A DNA stretch of 7,836 nt from an uncultured Lachnospiraceae bacterium (lineage in GTDB: Bacteria; Bacillota; Clostridia; Lachnospirales; Lachnospiraceae). Below the pieces are notes generated by a model that worked only from the letters and a program-made list of their open reading frames with translations, ran no database searches and had not been told where the DNA came from. Position numbers and translations under genes: made by a program. Location: the NCBI GenBank assembly GCA_905236365.1, contig CAJOPP010000231.1, positions 1 through 7,836 on the forward strand, given 5' to 3'. This document shows, in pieces, positions 1-6,300 of the stretch; position 1 is the first letter of the stretch; the number at the start of each line of letters is the position of its first letter.

Positions 1-130
1 AGCGGACACTTGGTGAGGTATTTTCGAACCTAGTGTGAAGGTATGCTTTAGCCCGTGTCCTCGAAGACTTTGATTCCTACAACGCCTGCGTCCGGTTCTC
101 CACCAACTTTCGAAGCATCCGCCTCCCCTA
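1..130 (-). ncRNA. Partial structured non-coding RNA candidate, family not certain
   Basis: Read on the minus strand, this stretch is GC- and purine-rich compared with its AT-rich surroundings and folds into nested stems. An outer stem pairs 118-123 with 1-6 (GGCGGA with UCCGCU). Inside it 113-118 pairs with 43-48 (AUGCUU with AAGCAU; one base is shared with the outer stem). Small hairpins lie at 94-104 (GGU/ACC) and 57-68 (GUCU/GGAC around UCGA). A nine-position stem pairs 28-36 with 6-14, with a single A-A mismatch. Two stems contain G-U pairs that would be A-C mismatches on the plus strand, which favours the minus strand. The outer stem probably continues left of the window, because GGGGA at 124-128 has no partner here. 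It lies about 16 bases downstream of the membrane protein gene on the same strand. Clostridial families such as the raiA motif or 6S RNA are candidates from general appearance only; I cannot confirm either. Confidence 0.5.
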
Positions 131-145
131 CAAACAGGAATTTAT

Positions 146-592
146 CTAAAACCATTTGTAGTGTGCTTTCGGTTCATCAAAAATTTTCCAACGGATTAAA
201 TCATCCACGAAAATACAAGCTAATGACATAATTAACCAGATTGAAGAATATGCGAGACAAATCTGGCCATATAGATTGAATGGAAGGTTGGAATAGTCCC
301 AAACGTTCCAATGTAATTGTAAATTTACAATGTAACCGGTTATAAATTCTAAAGTAGTAATAATCAAAGCAGAGAAGATCATTTGAGTAAGGATAGATAG
401 TTTAAAATGTGTAAGCTGGTTTAGAATTCCACAGAGAATGAAAGCAAGTCCACCGCAGATGATCATAGAAAAATGCGAAAATCCACGATAGATGATTTCA
501 ATATAGAAATAAGAAAATCCACCGATTAAAAATAAAAAAAGATATTTAATAAGGGTTTGTGTTATTGATGCAGAATTGATTCTCAGTTCCAT
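146..592 (-). CDS. CmpB-like four-helix membrane protein (putative ABC-transporter type IV family)
   Basis: This encodes 148 residues with four hydrophobic segments at about 12-34, 41-60, 66-90 and 108-130, so it is an integral membrane protein. The conserved features seen are YIEIIYRG near 30-37, the SHFSMIICGG segment after it, EFITG and a following N in the third segment, WDYSNLPFNLYGQIC before the fourth, and DDLIRW near the end. This pattern matches what I know of the small Firmicutes family called putative ABC-transporter type IV or CmpB-like (Pfam PF06541). The name is historical and a transport role is not shown here; no ATPase or substrate-binding partner is adjacent. The ATG start is supported by GAGG seven bases upstream (600-603). 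Length and ends look complete. The gene has its own possible promoter and is separated from the next minus-strand gene by a strong terminator, so it is probably transcribed alone or with the downstream RNA. Confidence 0.75.
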   Translation of the reverse strand: MELRINSASITQTLIKYLFLFLIGGFSYFYIEIIYRGFSHFSMIICGGLAFILCGILNQLTHFKLSILTQMIFSALIITTLEFITGYIVNLQLHWNVWDYSNLPFNLYGQICLAYSSIWLIMSLACIFVDDLIRWKIFDEPKAHYKWF

Positions 593-632
593 GACTGTAC
601 CTCGTTCCTTCGTAATGATTTGAAAAAATAGT

Positions 633-662
633 ATAATAGTGTGGAGAAATGGGTTTTGAGAA
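633..662 (-). promoter_or_regulatory. Possible promoter of the CmpB-like gene
   Basis: On the minus strand TTCTCA (657-662) and TATTAT (633-638) lie 18 bases apart, about 40 bases upstream of the start codon. The -10 matches consensus at five of six positions and the -35 at four. An alternative -10, TATACT, overlaps at 630-635. The region is AT-rich, so chance matches are likely. Confidence 0.35.
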
Positions 663-741
663 ACTCAGAGAGCTTCATAGGAATTTTTCAGTATTAGTAT
701 TTGATATAGAAATAATTTTTATACTGGAAGGTGAAAACAAA

Positions 742-800
742 AAAAGCCGACTTATAATATGCATCAATGATAGAATGGTGCATATTATAAGTCAGCTTTT
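742..800 (-). terminator. Large hairpin terminator after the 77-codon gene
   Basis: Bases 742-763 and 779-800 are 22-base inverted arms with one non-Watson-Crick position and a 15-base loop. On the minus strand that position is a G-U pair and the 3' arm runs into seven T followed by GTTTTC. On the plus strand it is a C-A mismatch followed by only four T. It therefore serves mainly the minus-strand gene ending at 824, although it could also stop plus-strand transcription. The arms are unusually long for an intrinsic terminator and their core (ACTTATAATATGCA) is AT-rich. Confidence 0.85.
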
Positions 801-823
801 GTATACATAATTATCAATATAAT

Positions 824-1057
824 TCAAGGATCTAATGGAGTCATTTTCAGTCCTTTGAATTGCTTGGTATAAAAACTTTTCTCATCTTGATAAAGGACAT
901 GACCACGAGCTCCATCTTTAATGACATAAGCATATTTGTTTGGCTGAACATTCATGTATAAAACTTCTTCTACGTTAAGCTCTTTCGCTTTTGCTTTTGC
1001 TGTGTATACATTGAGTGGTTCAAGTTTATATTTTTTAACCGCCTGTGCAACTGTCAT
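824..1057 (-). CDS. Small basic hypothetical protein, 77 residues
   Basis: I do not recognise this protein. It has 77 residues and no cysteine, signal peptide or membrane segment. It is rich in lysine (12) and tyrosine (7), with about 13 basic and 8 acidic residues, so it should be a small, basic, soluble cytoplasmic protein. The N-terminal third (AQAVKKYKLEPLNVYTAKAKAKELNVEEVLYM) looks helical and ends in an ELNVEEVLY segment reminiscent of small DNA-binding or regulatory domains, but that is only an impression. The second half (YAYVIKDG, GHVLYQDEKSFY) looks like beta strands. The ATG at 1057 is chosen because AGGAGGTG ends six bases before it; the GTG three codons upstream lies inside that ribosome binding site. 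A near-consensus promoter, an ideal ribosome binding site and a strong terminator all support a real, well-expressed single-gene unit, divergent from queH. Confidence 0.7.
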   Translation of the reverse strand: MTVAQAVKKYKLEPLNVYTAKAKAKELNVEEVLYMNVQPNKYAYVIKDGARGHVLYQDEKSFYTKQFKGLKMTPLDP

Positions 1058-1063
1058 AAGAAT

Positions 1064-1071
1064 CACCTCCT
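1064..1071 (-). promoter_or_regulatory. Ribosome binding site that fixes the start of the 77-codon gene
   Basis: AGGAGGTG on the minus strand is nearly a perfect complement of the 16S rRNA 3' end and sits six bases before the ATG at 1057. The upstream in-frame GTG (1064-1066) overlaps this site and so cannot be the start. Confidence 0.85.
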
Positions 1072-1092
1072 AAATATTCGATTGACATTTGA

Positions 1093-1121
1093 TTGACAAA
1101 TTTTAAATTTTTATACATAAT
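1093..1121 (+). promoter_or_regulatory. Sigma-A type promoter, probably of queH
   Basis: TTGACA (1093-1098) is a perfect -35 box and CATAAT (1116-1121) lies exactly 17 bases downstream, matching consensus at five of six positions. Transcription should start near 1128, leaving a leader of about 130 bases before queH. A second TTGACA at 1082-1087 repeats the -35 one turn upstream. The promoter points directly at the minus-strand promoter at 1146-1174. Confidence 0.7.
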
Positions 1122-1145
1122 GGAATATATATGTTTTATAAGAAT

Positions 1146-1174
1146 AGTATATTGTAAATCGTGCACAAAGTCAA
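1146..1174 (-). promoter_or_regulatory. Sigma-A type promoter of the 77-codon gene
   Basis: On the minus strand TTGACT (1169-1174) and TATACT (1146-1151) are separated by exactly 17 bases, each matching consensus at five of six positions. The expected start of transcription is near 1139, giving a leader of about 80 bases. Confidence 0.75.
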
Positions 1175-1203
1175 TTGGTAAAACTAAACAAAGTTAGCGA
1201 TTA

Positions 1204-1243
1204 TGTTCAATATAACAAGGATTTGTATTAGTATTATTGAACA
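1204..1243 (+). repeat. Inverted repeat in the queH leader
   Basis: TGTTCAATA (1204-1212) and TATTGAACA (1235-1243) are perfect nine-base inverted arms with a 22-base gap. The right arm ends five bases before the GGAG ribosome binding site (1248-1251). It could be a leader stem-loop or a protein-binding dyad; no known riboswitch fits. Confidence 0.4.
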
Positions 1244-1257
1244 AAATGGAGTAAAAA

Positions 1258-1899
1258 ATGAGCGAGAATGTCAATTATCAATTAAAATTAGATAAAATGT
1301 TAAAAGAAATTGCTGAGCAGGGAAGAGAAGAAGCACCTTCACTATTGTTACACAGTTGTTGTGCACCGTGTTCCAGTTATGTTTTAGAATATTTAAGTCA
1401 GTATTTTAATATTACAATTTATTATTATAATCCAAACATTTCAGATGAGGAAGAGTATAGGAAAAGAGTAGCGGAACAAAGGAGATTGATTCAGGAATTA
1501 CCAGTTAAGCATAGAGTTTTGTTTTTAGAAGGTCATTACGATACGCAAGAGTTTTACAATGCTGTGAGAGGATTGGAGCATCTTGGGGAACGAAGTGAAA
1601 GATGTTATGCATGTTATCAGCTGCGGCTGGAGCAAACGGCAGTTGTTGCAAAGGAGAAAGCATTTGATTTTTTTACCACTACATTATCAATCAGTCCATA
1701 TAAAAATGCGGCATGGTTGAATGAAATTGGTGAGAAGGTGAGTGAACAGTATCAAACGCCCTATTTGTATGCTGATTTTAAGAAGAGGAATGGATATAAG
1801 CGTTCTATTGAGTTGTCTGCTGAATATCATTTGTATCGCCAGGATTTTTGCGGATGTGTGTTTAGTAAGCACGAAAGAGAAACGAAAGAGAAGTCATAA
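1258..1899 (+). CDS. queH: Epoxyqueuosine reductase QueH
   Basis: The 213-residue product matches the QueH (formerly DUF208) family. QueH reduces epoxyqueuosine to queuosine in tRNA with GUN anticodons, the last step of queuosine synthesis, and replaces cobalamin-dependent QueG. The family's cysteine pattern is complete: HSCCAPCSS (C34, C35, C38), RCYACYQLR (C116, C119) and DFCGCVFS (C198, C200). In studied QueH proteins such residues bind a [4Fe-4S] cluster and a second iron. Other family signatures are YYYNPNI near 55-61, the LSISPYKN segment at 143-150 and the FKKRNGYKRSIELS segment at 174-187. The ATG has GGAG six bases upstream, and the length is normal for the family. No other queuosine genes are present in the window, and spacing suggests a single-gene transcript. 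Product assignment is firm; substrate and reaction are taken from the family. Confidence 0.93.
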   Translation: MSENVNYQLKLDKMLKEIAEQGREEAPSLLLHSCCAPCSSYVLEYLSQYFNITIYYYNPNISDEEEYRKRVAEQRRLIQELPVKHRVLFLEGHYDTQEFYNAVRGLEHLGERSERCYACYQLRLEQTAVVAKEKAFDFFTTTLSISPYKNAAWLNEIGEKVSEQYQTPYLYADFKKRNGYKRSIELSAEYHLYRQDFCGCVFSKHERETKEKS

Positions 1900-1917
1900 G
1901 CAAATTTGCTAACGGCA

Positions 1918-1943
1918 CAACAGAATTTTGTTGATTGTTTGTT
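1918..1943 (+). terminator. Weak possible terminator after queH
   Basis: CAACAG and TTGTTG form a six-base stem with one G-U pair around AATT, ending at 1933, and the following bases are T-rich but interrupted by G. A perfect 12-base palindrome, AGCAAATTTGCT, sits just before it at 1899-1910 and includes the last base of the queH stop codon. Neither is a convincing intrinsic terminator. Confidence 0.25.
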
Positions 1944-2000
1944 GAAGTGTTTTTAGAGGGAAAATAAGGATATTTTTACGGTTAATTTACACTGTTGAAC

Positions 2001-2079
2001 GTTACAGCAGCAGGTGCAGGCGACTGAATGGTGAACTGTTAGTTACTGTTCAGTCGTACGCCACCGAGTGAACTGTAAC
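2001..2079. repeat. Dyad-rich intergenic repeat, copy A
   Basis: This 79-base GC-richer island is bounded by GTTACAG (2001-2007) and CTGTAAC (2073-2079). Inside, CGACTGAA (2021-2028) pairs with TTCAGTCG (2049-2056). A competing hairpin pairs 2042-2052 with 2069-2079, eleven positions with one mismatch. Bases 2007-2040 match 6622-6655 in opposite orientation at 29 of 34 positions, so at least two copies of the family exist here, one on each side of carAB. There is no coding potential. It resembles the dispersed REP/BIME-like or MITE-like repeats of many genomes; AAC on both sides could be a three-base target duplication, but that is too short to prove. Confidence 0.7.
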
Positions 2080-2117
2080 AACTATTCTTAGTAAGTTTTA
2101 ATATTATCAAAAAACCC

Positions 2118-2146
2118 TTGCAAAAAGAATGAATATGTGTTAAAAT
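2118..2146 (+). promoter_or_regulatory. Promoter of the carAB operon
   Basis: TTGCAA (2118-2123) and TAAAAT (2141-2146) are separated by 17 bases; the -35 matches at four of six positions and the -10 at five. Transcription should start near 2153, giving a leader of about 100 bases before carA. Confidence 0.65.
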
Positions 2147-2170
2147 TTTTACAATTTGAGAGCAAATAAG

Positions 2171-2227
2171 AAAGAAAAAGCCCTTACCTGTCAAATAAAG
2201 ATAGGTTCTTTTAGTGGTTTTTTTTTT
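2171..2227 (+). promoter_or_regulatory. carA leader hairpin with T10 tract, putative attenuator
   Basis: ACCTGTC (2186-2192) and GATAGGT (2200-2206) form a seven-base stem, including one G-U pair, around AAATAAA. Outside it, the A-rich stretch 2171-2182 can pair with GG plus ten T (2216-2227) in a 12-position stem with two G-U pairs. The order A-tract, hairpin, uninterrupted T10 is that of an intrinsic terminator, placed between the promoter and carA. The internal loop of 3 and 9 bases weakens the stem next to the T-tract, so efficiency is uncertain. I see no PyrR-type loop (CCAGAGAGG core) and no T-box or other known leader. Transcript slippage on T10 is another possibility. Confidence 0.45.
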
Positions 2228-2240
2228 GAGCAAAAATTGG

Positions 2241-2249
2241 AAAGGAAGG
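2241..2249 (+). promoter_or_regulatory. Ribosome binding site that fixes the carA start
   Basis: AAAGGAAGG precedes the ATG at 2255 by five bases. The frame is open upstream to a TTG at 2156, but that codon lies only a few bases from the predicted transcription start and has no ribosome binding site. The ATG also gives the usual CarA N-terminus. Confidence 0.8.
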
Positions 2250-2254
2250 TACTT

Positions 2255-3328
2255 ATGAAAGCATTTCTAATCCTGGAAGACGGTCATGTTTTTGAAGGTA
2301 AAAGTGTAGGATGTACAGATGAGATTATTAGCGAGATAGTATTCAATACTTCTATGACGGGGTATCTGGAGGTATTGACTGATCCTTCTTACGCAGGACA
2401 GGCCGTTTGTATGACATATCCATTGATTGGTAATTATGGAATCTGTTTTGATGATATGGAGGCAGATCGTCCTTGGCAGTCGGGATTTATTGCAAGAGAG
2501 ATTGCAAAACTGGCAAGCAATTTTAGAAATCAGGAGACATTGGTGGAATTTTTAGAACGAAATCATATTACCGGTATTGAGGGAATTGACACCAGAGCAC
2601 TGACGAAGATTTTGAGAGAGAAGGGAACCATGCGAGGCATGATTACCACAGATGAGAATTATACATTGGAGAATGTAATCCCAAGATTGAAAGCCTATGA
2701 GATTGGTGATGTTGTACGTCTTACAACATGTAAAGAAATTGAGCATTATCCGGGCAAGGGGTATAAGGTCGCAGTAATCGATTTGGGCGCAAAGAAGAAT
2801 ATTATCAGAGAGTTGACCAATAGAGGTTGTGATGTGACAGTATATCCTTCTTATACAAAGGCGGAGACCATTATTGAATCAAAACCGGATGGTATAATGT
2901 TAACAAACGGACCGGGAGATCCTAAGACGAATGTGGAAGTCATAGAAGAGGTGAAGAAGTTATTTGCAACGAAGATTCCGATTTTTGCAATTTGTCTCGG
3001 TCATCAGTTGTTAGCACTTGCAAATGGAGCTGACACAGAAAAAATGAAATATGGACATCGAGTTGCAAATCATCCGGTAAAAGATATGAAGACCGGTAAA
3101 GTATACATTTCTACCCAGAACCATGGCTATATGGTAAAGGAATCAACCATTGACAGAGATATTGCAGAGGTTAGTTTTGTAAATGTAAATGATGGAACGG
3201 TAGAAGGTGTTCATTATCTTGGAAAAAATGTTCAGACTGTTCAGTTTCATCCGGAGGCATGTGCGGGACCTCTAGATACAAATTATTTATTTGATGAGTT
3301 TTTAAATATGATGGAGGTGTCAAAATAA
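2255..3328 (+). CDS. carA: Carbamoyl-phosphate synthase small (glutaminase) subunit
   Basis: CarA hydrolyses glutamine and passes ammonia through a tunnel to CarB, giving carbamoyl phosphate for pyrimidine and arginine synthesis in the cytoplasm. From the ATG at 2255 the product has 357 residues, close to other CarA proteins (364 in Bacillus subtilis PyrAA, 382 in Escherichia coli). The N-terminal small-subunit domain spans about 1-150 and starts MKAFLILEDGHVFEG, with FNTSMTGYLEVLTDPSYAGQ at 30-49 and GIDTRALTKILREKG at 110-124. The class I glutamine amidotransferase domain begins near 170 (KVAVIDLGAKKNIIREL). Its catalytic residues are all present: nucleophile C247 in FAICLGHQ, and H332 and E334 in FHPEACAGP. 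NGPGDP at 218-223 and QNHGY at 288-292 are further family motifs. The stop overlaps the carB start by one base (TAATG), indicating translational coupling and equal subunit production. Confidence 0.97.
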   Translation: MKAFLILEDGHVFEGKSVGCTDEIISEIVFNTSMTGYLEVLTDPSYAGQAVCMTYPLIGNYGICFDDMEADRPWQSGFIAREIAKLASNFRNQETLVEFLERNHITGIEGIDTRALTKILREKGTMRGMITTDENYTLENVIPRLKAYEIGDVVRLTTCKEIEHYPGKGYKVAVIDLGAKKNIIRELTNRGCDVTVYPSYTKAETIIESKPDGIMLTNGPGDPKTNVEVIEEVKKLFATKIPIFAICLGHQLLALANGADTEKMKYGHRVANHPVKDMKTGKVYISTQNHGYMVKESTIDRDIAEVSFVNVNDGTVEGVHYLGKNVQTVQFHPEACAGPLDTNYLFDEFLNMMEVSK

Positions 3329-6300
3329 TGCCAAAGAATCCCAATATAAAAAAAGTAATCGTAATTGGTTCCGGTCCGATTGTAATCGGGCAGGCAGCAG
3401 AGTTTGATTATGCCGGAACGCAGGCATGCAGAGCGTTAAAAGAAGAAGGAATTTATGTAATTCTGATCAATTCAAACCCGGCTACAATCATGACCGATAA
3501 GAATATTGCTGATCAGGTATATATCGAACCTTTGACTCCTGAGATAGTGAAAAAGGTAATTGTACAGGAAAAACCGGATAGTATTCTGCCAACTCTTGGT
3601 GGACAGGCTGCCCTTAATATTGCGATGGAATTAGAGGAGTCTGGTTTCCTTCGTCAGCATAATGTTCGTCTGATTGGTACTTCTGCAAAGACAATCAAGA
3701 AGGCAGAGGATAGAGATGAATTTAAAAAGACCATGGAAAAAATCGGAGAGCCAATTGCACCATCTAAAGTGGTGACCAATGTTGCAGATGGTCTGGAATT
3801 TGTGAAAACTATTGGCTATCCGGCTGTTCTTCGCCCTGCTTACACGCTGGGTGGTTCCGGTGGTGGTATTGCTGCTGATGAGGAAGAATTCGTGGAAATA
3901 TTGGAAAATGGTCTACGGTTGTCCCGTGTGGGGCAGGTCCTTGTAGAACGTTGTATTGCCGGTTGGAAAGAGATTGAGTATGAGGTAATGCGGGATGCCA
4001 ATGGAACCGGAATTTGTGTCTGTAACATGGAGAATCTGGATCCGGTTGGAGTCCATACCGGAGATTCTATTGTAGTCGCACCTTCCCAAACGTTGGCAGA
4101 TAAGGAATACCAGATGCTTCGAAGTGCTGCCCTTAACATCATTTCTGAATTGAAGATTACAGGTGGTTGTAATGTGCAGTTTGCATTACACCCGACTTCT
4201 TTTGAATATTGTGTCATTGAGGTAAATCCGCGTGTGAGTCGATCTTCTGCATTGGCTTCGAAGGCGACTGGATATCCAATAGCAAAGGTTTCTGCAAAGA
4301 TTGCTCTTGGATATCATTTGGATGAGATTAGAAATGCCATTACAGGTAAGACTTATGCGAGCTTTGAACCGGCATTGGATTACTGTGTTGTAAAGATTCC
4401 AAGACTTCCATTTGACAAATTTATCAAAGCAAGTCGTAAGTTGACTACTCAGATGAAAGCGACAGGAGAAGTCATGAGTATCTGCACAAATTTTGAAGGT
4501 GCATTGATGAAAGCATTGCGTTCTTTAGAGCAGCATGTGAATAGTCTGATTTATGAAAATCTCAGCGATCAGCCTGTAGAGGAGATTCATGAAGGACTGC
4601 ATAGAGTGGACGATCGTCGAATCTTTGTGATTGCCGAGGCAATCCGCCGCGGTATTTCTTTAGAAGAGATTCATGCAATCACCCAGATTGATATGTGGTT
4701 CCTGGATAAGATTGAGAATATCATAAAAATAGAAAAACGCCTTGCTCAGGAGCCGCTTACTATGGAACTGATGAATGAGGCAAAACGTCTGGAGTTCCCG
4801 GATGAGGTCATTGCACAGATTTCAGGTAAAACAAAGCAGGAAGTGCATGATCTTCGTTTTGAGTATGATATTCATCCAGCTTATAAGATGGTAGATACCT
4901 GTGCTGCAGAGTTTGAGGCGAGCACGCCGTATTATTATTCCTGCTATGAGGGAGAGTCAGAAGTGGATGCTACCCGGACAAAGAAAAAAGTGATGGTATT
5001 AGGCTCCGGTCCTATCCGAATTGGTCAGGGAATTGAGTTTGACTATTGTTCCGTTCATAGTACATGGACGCTAAGTGAATGTGGATATGAGACGATCATT
5101 GTGAATAATAATCCGGAGACGGTTAGTACTGACTTTGACATTGCAGATAAGCTGTATTTCGAGCCACTTACGGCAGAAGATGTGGAAGCAATCGTTAATC
5201 TGGAAAAACCGGATGGAGCAGTTGTGCAGTTTGGTGGACAGACTGCTATTAAGCTGACTGAGGATTTATTGAAGATGGGAGTTCCGATACTTGGAACTTC
5301 GGCAGAGAATGTGGATGCTGCAGAAGACAGGGAGTTATTTGATGAGATATTAGAAAAATGCTGTATTCCAAGACCGGCAGGAAAAACGGTATATACCTGT
5401 GAAGAAGCACTTGCAGCAGCGAATGAGTTAGGATATCCTGTACTTGTACGTCCGTCTTATGTATTGGGTGGTCAGGGAATGCAGATTGCTATTAGTGATA
5501 ATGACATTGTGGAATTTATGGAGATTATCAATCGTACTGTTCAGGAGCATCCGATTCTGGTCGATAAGTATCTGATGGGTAAAGAGGTAGAAGTCGATGC
5601 GGTATGTGATGGAGAAGATATTCTGATTCCGGGAATTATGGAGCATGTGGAGCGTGCAGGAATCCATTCCGGTGACAGTATTTCCGTATATCCGGCAAGA
5701 AGTTTGTCGGATAAGGTGAAGCGGGTATTGGAAGATTATACAAGAAAGCTTGCGACTAGTCTTCATGTCATTGGTCTGATCAATATTCAGTTTATTGTAT
5801 ATCAGGATGACGTATATGTGATTGAGGTGAATCCACGTTCTTCCAGAACGGTACCATATATCAGTAAGGTGACAGGAATTCCAATTGTGGATCTTGCCTC
5901 CAAAGTAATTATAGGTGAGAAAATTCGCAATCTGGGATATACGCCTGGATTGCAGCCGGAGAGTGAATATTATGCAGTCAAGATGCCGGTATTCTCTTTT
6001 GAGAAGCTTCGCGGTGCAGAAATCAGTCTGGGTCCGGAGATGAAGTCAACCGGTGAATGTCTTGGTATTGCAAAAGATTTCAATGAAGCACTGTATAAGG
6101 CATTCCTGGGAAATGGTGTGGATTTGCCAAAACATAAAAAGATGGTGCTGACTGTCAAAGATTCTGATAAGATGGATGCAGTGGAGATTGGAAGAAGGTT
6201 TGTAGCGTTAGGATATGAGATTTACTCTACGAGAAGTACCTGTCGTATTTTGAATGAGAATGGAGTTCCGGCGAAACCTATCAATAAGGTGGAAGCACCA

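Noticed and set aside
48..155. A 35-codon minus-strand frame with an ATG that overlaps the end of the CmpB-like gene
   Set aside because: The frame has no ribosome binding site worth the name and lies across the paired arms of the RNA candidate; the stem pattern explains the sequence better. It should be reconsidered if the RNA idea fails.
632..637. Perfect TATAAT on the plus strand
   Set aside because: There is no matching -35 at 16-18 bases and no plus-strand gene downstream before the bidirectional hairpin at 742-800; it overlaps the likely minus-strand -10.
1175..1257. preQ1 riboswitch upstream of queH
   Set aside because: AAAACTAA near 1190 resembles the tail of a class I aptamer, but the required upstream GC stem and C-rich loop are missing.
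2039..2233. Minus-strand frame of 64 codons across repeat A and the carA leader
   Set aside because: It is a low-complexity, lysine- and phenylalanine-rich translation of AT-rich leader DNA and the repeat, antisense to the carA promoter, with no translation signals.
2156..2254. N-terminal extension of carA from a TTG
   Set aside because: It begins almost at the predicted transcription start, has no ribosome binding site, encodes a T10-derived phenylalanine run and is absent from normal CarA proteins.
3840..4217. Open frame of 125 codons on the minus strand inside carB
   Set aside because: It lies fully antisense to a strongly conserved ATP-grasp region, its composition follows from carB codons and no ribosome binding site or promoter supports it. 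The same holds for shorter antisense frames at 5428-5766, 5970-6158, 2552-2746, 1687-1872 and 6948-7283.
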